Positions 59,070 to 64,000 of a DNA stretch of 64,000 nt are shown one piece after another (within the stretch, counting starts at the first letter, position 1; every line of letters starts with the position of its first letter). This DNA is from an uncultured Dysosmobacter sp. (GTDB lineage Bacteria > Bacillota > Clostridia > Oscillospirales > Oscillospiraceae), in the NCBI RefSeq assembly GCF_947631635.1, contig NZ_CANRMB010000008.1, forward strand, positions 1 through 64,000, read 5' to 3'. Both the position numbers and the translations under genes were made by a program. Under the pieces are notes generated by a model, which made no database searches, had not been told where the DNA came from, and saw nothing but the letters and a program-made list of their open reading frames with translations.

Positions 59070-59253
59070 TATAATCAAATAACTTGAAAAGTGGTAAACC
59101 CACTTTTCAAGTGTCACAGCGCGTACGCGCTGTGACAGGCCGCGAAAGCGGCCTTGATTTAGATTTCATAGTCATTCACCGTGCGCTTCGCGCACAGCGG
59201 GCATTGCCCGCTTGAAAAACAGCTTTGCTATTTTTCAAATGAATTGACTATAT
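59070..59253 (-). repeat. Structured repeat copy E
   Basis: A full copy in reverse orientation: TATAATCAAATAACTTG at the plus-strand start and GAATTGACTATA at its end. Stem arms include CTTGAAAAGTGG/CCACTTTTCAAG, CACAGCGC/GCGCTGTG, GGCCGC/GCGGCC, GTGCGC/GCGCAC and GCGGGC/GCCCGC. It sits between the rplT terminator and the M50 protease gene. It is most like copy C. Confidence 0.88.
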
Positions 59254-59293
59254 AATGACTGTATATTTTGGGTCATTATGTCTGGAGAGAGCT

Positions 59294-59953
59294 ATGCTGC
59301 ATTATCTGCAAGAATTATTTCGCGCCCTGAACTTTGCCTCCATGGGAGAGGCGGCTCTCCGGGTGGCTGCTGTTTTTTTATGCCTGACCGTCCACGAGAC
59401 CTGCCATGGCCTGGCGGCCTATGTGCTGGGAGACCCCACGGCCAAGTCGATGCACCGGCTGTCCCTGAATCCGCTGCGGCACATCGACTGGCTGGGCCTT
59501 GCGATGATGTTCGCGGTCGGCTTTGGCTGGGCCAAGCCGGTGCCGGTGGACCCGCGGTACTTCAAAAAGCCCAAGCAGGGGATGGCACTCACGGCTCTGG
59601 CGGGTCCGGTCTCCAATTTTCTGCTGACATGCTTGCTGCTGGCTGCTTATAAGGCGATTTTACTTTATGGACCTGACAGCGCTGCCATGGGGATCTTGTT
59701 TTACTTTCTGGTGGTCACGGCCCGCCTCTCTCTGGGCCTGGGGGTGTTCAATCTGATCCCCATCCCGCCGCTGGACGGCTCCAAGGTGCTGGCGGTGCTG
59801 CTGCCGGACCAGACCTACGGCCGCCTGATGCGGTATGAGCGATATGGAATTTTCGTACTGCTGGCGCTGTCGTTCCTGGGGATCGGGGACGGCTTTATGG
59901 GACTCCTGATATCCCGCGCATGGATGGCCGTGCTGAAGCTCTTTGGTTTTTGA
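59294..59953 (+). CDS. Site-2 protease family membrane protein (M50)
   Basis: A 219-residue membrane metalloprotease with six helices. Zinc ligands lie in HETCHGLAAY (His34, Glu35, His38) and the third in the NLIPIPPLDG segment near residue 160. Members without PDZ, such as this, are close to SpoIVFB-like and YwhC-type proteases. GGAGAG precedes the ATG. scpA starts 9 bases after its stop, so it may be cotranscribed with scpAB. Confidence 0.93.
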   Translation: MLHYLQELFRALNFASMGEAALRVAAVFLCLTVHETCHGLAAYVLGDPTAKSMHRLSLNPLRHIDWLGLAMMFAVGFGWAKPVPVDPRYFKKPKQGMALTALAGPVSNFLLTCLLLAAYKAILLYGPDSAAMGILFYFLVVTARLSLGLGVFNLIPIPPLDGSKVLAVLLPDQTYGRLMRYERYGIFVLLALSFLGIGDGFMGLLISRAWMAVLKLFGF

Positions 59954-59962
59954 GGTGTTCAA

Positions 59963-60745
59963 TTGGAAAATCCTGTCTACAAATTGGAAAAAGTGGTCCG
60001 CTCCCGGTCGGAGGAGATGCAGGACTTTGAGGGCCCCCTGGATCTGATCCTGTTCCTGCTGGGCAAAAATAAGATGGAGATCCAGGATATCTCCATCTCC
60101 CTGATCTGCGACCAGTATATCACCTGGCTGGAACAGCGGCAGAAGATGGACCTGGAGGTGGCCAGCGAGTTCGTCACCATGGCGTCCCATCTGGTCTATC
60201 TCAAGACCCGGATGCTGCTGTCCATCGAGGATGAAGAGGCCCAGAGCGAGATGGACGCCCTGATCCAGTCCCTGGAGGAGCGCCGCCGGAACGAGAACTA
60301 CGCCCGCATCAAGGCGCTGACGGTCAAGCTGGGCCCCATGGGGGAATTTGGCCGGAATATCATCACCAGGAACCCGGAGCCCATGGAGCGGGGGAAGATC
60401 TACGAGTACAGCCAGGAGAAGGCGGACCTGGTCCTGGCCATGGCGGAGATCCAAAACCGGGCGGAGCGGACGCTGCCGCCGCCCAGAACGTCCTTTCAGG
60501 AGATCGTTCAGCATGAGCCGTACCCGGTGGAGAGCAAGGCCCGGGAGATCATCCGCCAGCTGAAGGAGCACGGCATCACCCGGTTCCGCCTGCTCTTCCG
60601 GGGAAACCGCAGCCGCAGCGAGGTGGTAGCCACCTTTCTGGCGGTGCTGGAGCTGTGCCGCGCCCACATCCTGCATCTGGCAGGGTCCGAGACGGACTGC
60701 ACCGTCCGGCAGGAGAGGGAACTGCCGGAGAATTTGACTTTATGA
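59963..60745 (+). CDS. scpA: Segregation and condensation protein A
   Basis: ScpA, 260 residues, the kleisin of the bacterial SMC complex. It has the N-terminal DFEGPLDLILFLLGKNKMEIQDISISLICDQYITWL, then EVASEFVTMASHLVYLKTRMLL, and the C-terminal winged helix with EVVATFLAVLELCRAHI. The TTG start follows GAGGTG by 5 bases. scpB follows after 21 bases. Confidence 0.96.
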   Translation: MENPVYKLEKVVRSRSEEMQDFEGPLDLILFLLGKNKMEIQDISISLICDQYITWLEQRQKMDLEVASEFVTMASHLVYLKTRMLLSIEDEEAQSEMDALIQSLEERRRNENYARIKALTVKLGPMGEFGRNIITRNPEPMERGKIYEYSQEKADLVLAMAEIQNRAERTLPPPRTSFQEIVQHEPYPVESKAREIIRQLKEHGITRFRLLFRGNRSRSEVVATFLAVLELCRAHILHLAGSETDCTVRQERELPENLTL

Positions 60746-60766
60746 TCGCACAAGGAGAGACCGGCC

Positions 60767-61402
60767 ATGGAGACCATGGAGATGAGAGAAATAGAATCCG
60801 CCATTGAGGGCATCTTATTCGCGTCCGGCGAGCCGGTGAATGTGGACCGCATCTGTGTGGCCCTGGAGATGGACCGGCCCACTGTGGAGCAGGTGCTCCA
60901 AAAGCTGATGGACTACTACGCCTATGAGCGCCGGGGCGTCCGCCTGCTGCACATCGAGGACAGCTGGCAGCTCTGCTCCGCGCCGGACTACGCCGACGTG
61001 ATCCGCAAGGCATTTGAGATCCGGAAGCCCGCCAAATTGAGCCAGCCGGCGTTGGAGGTCCTGACCATCATCGCCTACTACCAGCCCACCACCCGGGCGT
61101 TTGTGGACCAGATCCGGGGCGTGGACAGCGCCTACACCATGGGGCTTTTGCAGGAGCGGAAGCTCATTGAGGAGTGCGGCCGCCTGCAGGTGCCGGGCCG
61201 CCCCCACCTGTACCGCACCACCAAGCAGTTCCTGAGGGCCTTCCACCTGACCAGCCTGGAGGACCTGCCGGAGATGCCGGACCTGGGCGGCGAGGGCCAG
61301 ATGCGCCTGAACGAAAACGGGGAGATCATCGACCCTGTGGAGGAGACGGAGATCACCGGCGCCGACACGCCGGAGACCGCGGATTTCCCGACAGAGGCAT
61401 AA
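60767..61402 (+). CDS. scpB: Segregation and condensation protein B
   Basis: ScpB, 211 residues, a winged-helix dimer of the SMC complex. Visible are ESAIEGILFASGEPVN, VRLLHIEDSWQLCSAPDYADVI, LSQPALEVLTIIAYYQPTTR and GLLQERKLIEECGRLQVPGRPHLYRTT. The acidic tail is variable. AAGGAG precedes the ATG. Confidence 0.96.
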   Translation: METMEMREIESAIEGILFASGEPVNVDRICVALEMDRPTVEQVLQKLMDYYAYERRGVRLLHIEDSWQLCSAPDYADVIRKAFEIRKPAKLSQPALEVLTIIAYYQPTTRAFVDQIRGVDSAYTMGLLQERKLIEECGRLQVPGRPHLYRTTKQFLRAFHLTSLEDLPEMPDLGGEGQMRLNENGEIIDPVEETEITGADTPETADFPTEA

Positions 61403-61451
61403 CACCGCTTCCGCCGCAGGCGGCAGCGAGGGACATGAAGGGGGGACGGCC

Positions 61452-62111
61452 TTGCTCTGGCTTTGGATATTGGGCATTTTAGCGGCGCTGATCCTGCTGC
61501 TGTGCCGGACCCGCGTGGGCATCCATGTGGGGCTTCACGGCGGGGAGACCACGGCGGACGTAAAGCTCGGCCCCTTCCGCATCCGGGTCCTGCCTGCGAA
61601 GAAGAAGCCGAAAAAGGCGGAGAAGCCGCCGAAGGAGCCGAAAGAGGGGAAAGAGGAAAAACCGAAAAAGGCTTTTCCCAAGATCGCATTTGCGGATGTC
61701 AAGGACGCCGTCCGCACCCTGGCGCCGCCGCTGAAAAAGGCGCTGGCCCGGACACGGCGGGGCATCCGCGTCCAGCCGCTGGACCTGCGGATCACGCTGG
61801 GCGGCAGCGAGGACCCGGCCGCCGCCGCGGAGCAGTACGGCTATTTCCACGCCGGGGTATGGACCGTGATGCCGGTGCTGGAACAGCTGCTGGTCATCCC
61901 GGACCCGTACATCCATGTGGGGATCGATTTTGACGCCCCAAAGACGGTGCTGGAGGGAGAAGCCGGGATCTCGATCCGCATTGGGACCCTGCTGGCCGTG
62001 GGCTTTGGCGTGGGCATCCCGGCGCTGCGGTGGTTCCTCCGCTTTCAGAAAAAGCAGAAGCAGCAGCCAAAGGCGGAAACGGCGGAGGCCGCGGAAACCG
62101 CGGCCACATGA
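61452..62111 (+). CDS. ytfI: DUF2953 protein (YtfI-like)
   Basis: A 219-residue protein with one N-terminal helix (residues 2-18), a DUF2953 soluble part and a Lys/Pro/Glu linker (about 48-75: KKKPKKAEKPPKEPK). The core reads LDLRITLGGSEDPAAAAEQYGYFHAGVWTV. A second hydrophobic segment near residue 185 precedes a charged tail. Start is TTG, 6 bases after AAGGGGGG. In Firmicutes this family pairs with ytfJ, which follows, and is sporulation-associated. Confidence 0.86.
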   Translation: MLWLWILGILAALILLLCRTRVGIHVGLHGGETTADVKLGPFRIRVLPAKKKPKKAEKPPKEPKEGKEEKPKKAFPKIAFADVKDAVRTLAPPLKKALARTRRGIRVQPLDLRITLGGSEDPAAAAEQYGYFHAGVWTVMPVLEQLLVIPDPYIHVGIDFDAPKTVLEGEAGISIRIGTLLAVGFGVGIPALRWFLRFQKKQKQQPKAETAEAAETAAT

Positions 62112-62172
62112 TATCACGAACAGGAAAACGCCGCACTGAAAACAGTGCATGGCATCAGAAAGGATGAGCAGA

Positions 62173-62571
62173 ATGGATAATACGATGGAAAAGAAAAGCC
62201 CCCTGTGCGACCTGATGCGCTCTACCATGGAAAAGATCCACGAGATGGTGGACACCAACACCATTGTGGGACAGCCCATCACCACCCCTGACGGCGTGAC
62301 GCTGATCCCCATCTCCAAGGTCAGCTTCGGCTTTGGCAGCGGCGGCGGAGACTACGGCAAGGCCCCCAAGGAGAATTTCGGCGGCGGCAGCGGCGCCGGC
62401 GTGAAGATCGACCCGGTGGCGTTCCTGGTCATCAAGGACGGCGCCACCCGCGTTCTGCCTGTGGCGGTGCCTCCCGTATCCACGCTGGACCGCGTGGTGG
62501 AGATGGTTCCCGATATCATGGATAAGGTGGAAAAATATTTCGACAAGAAGGAAGCAAAAGAAACCGACTGA
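62173..62571 (+). CDS. ytfJ: GerW family sporulation protein YtfJ
   Basis: A 132-residue GerW/YtfJ protein: the N-terminal helix, GQPITTPDGVTLIPISKVSFGFGSGGGDYG, GGGSGAGVKIDPVAFLVIKDG and a C-terminal Lys/Glu helix. YtfJ is made in the forespore under SigF/SigG in Bacillus and linked to germination. AAAGGA is 9 bases before the ATG. It follows the ytfI-like gene by 61 bases. Confidence 0.93.
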   Translation: MDNTMEKKSPLCDLMRSTMEKIHEMVDTNTIVGQPITTPDGVTLIPISKVSFGFGSGGGDYGKAPKENFGGGSGAGVKIDPVAFLVIKDGATRVLPVAVPPVSTLDRVVEMVPDIMDKVEKYFDKKEAKETD

Positions 62572-62613
62572 TGGGGGTATACTACCATCACTGCAAATGA
62601 TGAGGTGATGGTT

Positions 62614-63705
62614 TTGCCAAGAAGATTTGGCTGCTTTTTTGCGGCTTTTCTGGTGCTGTTTCGTATATTTCCTTGTCAGGCCCGCGCTGTGGGCACCTCC
62701 GCCACGTCGGCGATCCTGATGGACGTGGACAGCGGACGGGTGCTGTATGAGCAGAATGCTGACGCGAAGATGCTGATCGCCAGCACCACCAAAATTCTGA
62801 CGGCGCTGGTGGCGATCCGGGAGGGAGACCTGAACGCTGTGGTCACGGTGAAACGGGAGGCCGCGCTGACGGAGGGCTCCTCCATGTACCTGAAGGAGGG
62901 GGAGCAGCTGACGCTGGAGACCCTGCTCTACGGACTGCTGCTCTGCTCCGGCAATGACGCCGCCGTGGCCATCGCGGACGCGGTGGGCGGCAGTCAGGCG
63001 GAGTTCGTGGAGATGATGAACGCCACGGCTCAGGAGCTGGGGATGGAGCATTCCTCCTTCGCCAATCCCAATGGCCTGGACCACGAGATGCACTATTCCA
63101 CCGCCCGGGATATGGCCCGTCTTGCCTGCGCGGCCATGGAGAACGAGACCCTGATGCGGATCGCCTCCACCCGCAGCGTGACCATCGGCGGGCGCACCAT
63201 GACCAACCACAACAAGCTCCTGACCTACATGGATGGGTGCATCGGCTTGAAAACGGGCTATACCCGGGCCGCGGGGCGGACGCTGGTCAGCTGCGCGGAA
63301 CGGAACGGACAGCGGCTGGTGGCGGTGACGCTCCAGGACGGCAACGACTGGGCGGATCACCAGGCGCTGTATGACTACGGCTTTTCCAACTATCCCGCCC
63401 AGCGGACGGCGGTGATGGGACAGGCGGTCAAACAGGCCAGCGTACAGGGCGGCCTGCGGGCCACTGTGCCGCTGGTGGCGGCGGAGAGCTTTGCCTGGCC
63501 GGTGGCCGCAGGGGAACGCCTGGAGACCCGCGTCGAACTGGACGGTCCTCTGACGGCCCCGGTGACTGCCGGGACCAAAGTGGGACAGGCCGTGTTTACA
63601 CTGAACGGTGCCGAGGTGGGCCGGATCGACCTGCTGTGCGGGGAAACGGTGCAGCCAAAGCTGGAATCGGCCCTGAAAACACTGAAGCTGGGGCTGCCTG
63701 CGTAA
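62614..63705 (+). CDS. dacF: D-alanyl-D-alanine carboxypeptidase (DacF-like)
   Basis: A 363-residue low-molecular-weight PBP. A signal peptide ends near CQARAVG. SxxK is STTK with Ser57, SxN is SGN near residue 112 and KTG lies near 213 (GLKTGYT). The C-terminal beta-rich PBP5_C domain runs from about 275. I prefer the TTG start, 8 bases after GAGG; an ATG six bases earlier has only a 2-base spacing. DacB/DacF types trim cortex peptidoglycan in sporulation; the position after ytfJ supports that. Confidence 0.93.
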   Translation: MPRRFGCFFAAFLVLFRIFPCQARAVGTSATSAILMDVDSGRVLYEQNADAKMLIASTTKILTALVAIREGDLNAVVTVKREAALTEGSSMYLKEGEQLTLETLLYGLLLCSGNDAAVAIADAVGGSQAEFVEMMNATAQELGMEHSSFANPNGLDHEMHYSTARDMARLACAAMENETLMRIASTRSVTIGGRTMTNHNKLLTYMDGCIGLKTGYTRAAGRTLVSCAERNGQRLVAVTLQDGNDWADHQALYDYGFSNYPAQRTAVMGQAVKQASVQGGLRATVPLVAAESFAWPVAAGERLETRVELDGPLTAPVTAGTKVGQAVFTLNGAEVGRIDLLCGETVQPKLESALKTLKLGLPA

Positions 63706-63716
63706 GGAATAAAACC

Positions 63717-64000
63717 ATGGAAGAAAGATTACAGAAATTGCTCTCCGCCGCCGGGGTGTGTTCCCGCCGGGCGGCGGAGGGGTACATCACCGCCGGACGG
63801 GTGACGGTCAACGGCGCCCCGGCGGAATTGGGACAGCGGGCCGACCCGGACCGGGACGAGGTCTGTGTGGACGGAAAGCCTCTGGCACCCAGGGCAGAGC
63901 CGGTCTGTCTGCTGCTGAATAAGCCCCGGGGCTATGTGACGACCCTGTCTGACGAGCAGGGCCGCCGGACGGTGGCGGACCTGGTGGCGGACTGCGGCGT
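63717..64000 (+). CDS. RsuA/RluB family pseudouridine synthase, partial
   Basis: The first 94 residues are present before the window ends. The S4 RNA-binding domain reads EERLQKLLSAAGVCSRRAAEGYITAGRVTVNG, and the catalytic domain begins LLLNKPRGYVTTL. The catalytic Asp is beyond the edge. In many Firmicutes rluB lies after dacB/spmA/spmB, as here after dacF. Confidence 0.9.
   Translation, partial: MEERLQKLLSAAGVCSRRAAEGYITAGRVTVNGAPAELGQRADPDRDEVCVDGKPLAPRAEPVCLLLNKPRGYVTTLSDEQGRRTVADLVADCG

Overview
The window looks like a chromosome segment of a GC-rich, spore-forming gut Clostridium of the Oscillospiraceae type. The support is spore-associated genes (a YtfJ/GerW-like protein, DUF2953, a GerS/YdcC-like lipoprotein beside alr), low-GC Gram-positive regulation (two T-boxes, a glmS ribozyme, a cobalamin riboswitch, infC with an AUU start, IreB), frequent TTG/GTG starts behind strong Shine-Dalgarno sequences, and lipoboxes instead of outer-membrane genes. 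No plasmid, phage or transposase gene was seen. The assignment to family is inference from gene content and base composition.

Layout. 0-3.5 kb: DUF1292 protein and a class A penicillin-binding protein. 3.6-13.4 kb: a molybdenum cofactor and selenium locus. On the minus strand are modABC-mogA, MOSC plus a short MoeA-like protein, and moaA-moaC. Divergently on the plus strand are yqeC, yqeB, an unrecognised 227-aa gene and selD with Cys at the catalytic position. Together they suggest assembly of selenium-dependent molybdenum hydroxylases. 13.4-19.4 kb: polysaccharide deacetylase, an orphan radical SAM protein, and an FHA-SEDS polymerase paired with a class B PBP. 19.4-24 kb: MATE exporter and a Met T-box controlled metNIQ. 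24-29.2 kb: DUF368 transporter, YnbB-like PLP enzyme, an unknown gene, SH3-NlpC/P60 hydrolase and IreB. 29.3-34.8 kb: a Phe T-box followed by an ankyrin gene, pheS and pheT. 34.8-46 kb: HTH-membrane regulator, nnrED, lipoprotein, alr, mazF without a visible mazE, small unknown genes, glmS with its ribozyme, DUF421/DUF4363 and nrdR. 46.2-50.3 kb: a frameshifted MerR regulator, then PadR with two tandem proteins that join a HAAS-like prefix to a SEDS-like membrane domain. 50.4-57.6 kb: SLH-GH25 muramidase, EamA transporter, a cobalamin-riboswitch corrinoid ABC transporter, a lipoprotein and a tiny Asn/Gln-rich gene. 57.6-64 kb: infC-rpmI-rplT, M50 protease, scpAB, DUF2953, ytfJ, dacF and the start of an rsuA/rluB-type gene.

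The strongest signal not explained by ordinary genes is a dispersed, structured repeat of about 185 bp. There are four full copies, one shortened copy and one divergent fragment. It has near-identical terminal inverted repeats, flanking TA dinucleotides and several internal hairpins whose arms change together. One copy supplies the last codons and the stop of moaC. Other leads are a shared dyad motif in front of modA and moaA, the PadR/HAAS-SEDS locus, the unknown gene between yqeB and selD, and the ankyrin gene under Phe T-box control.
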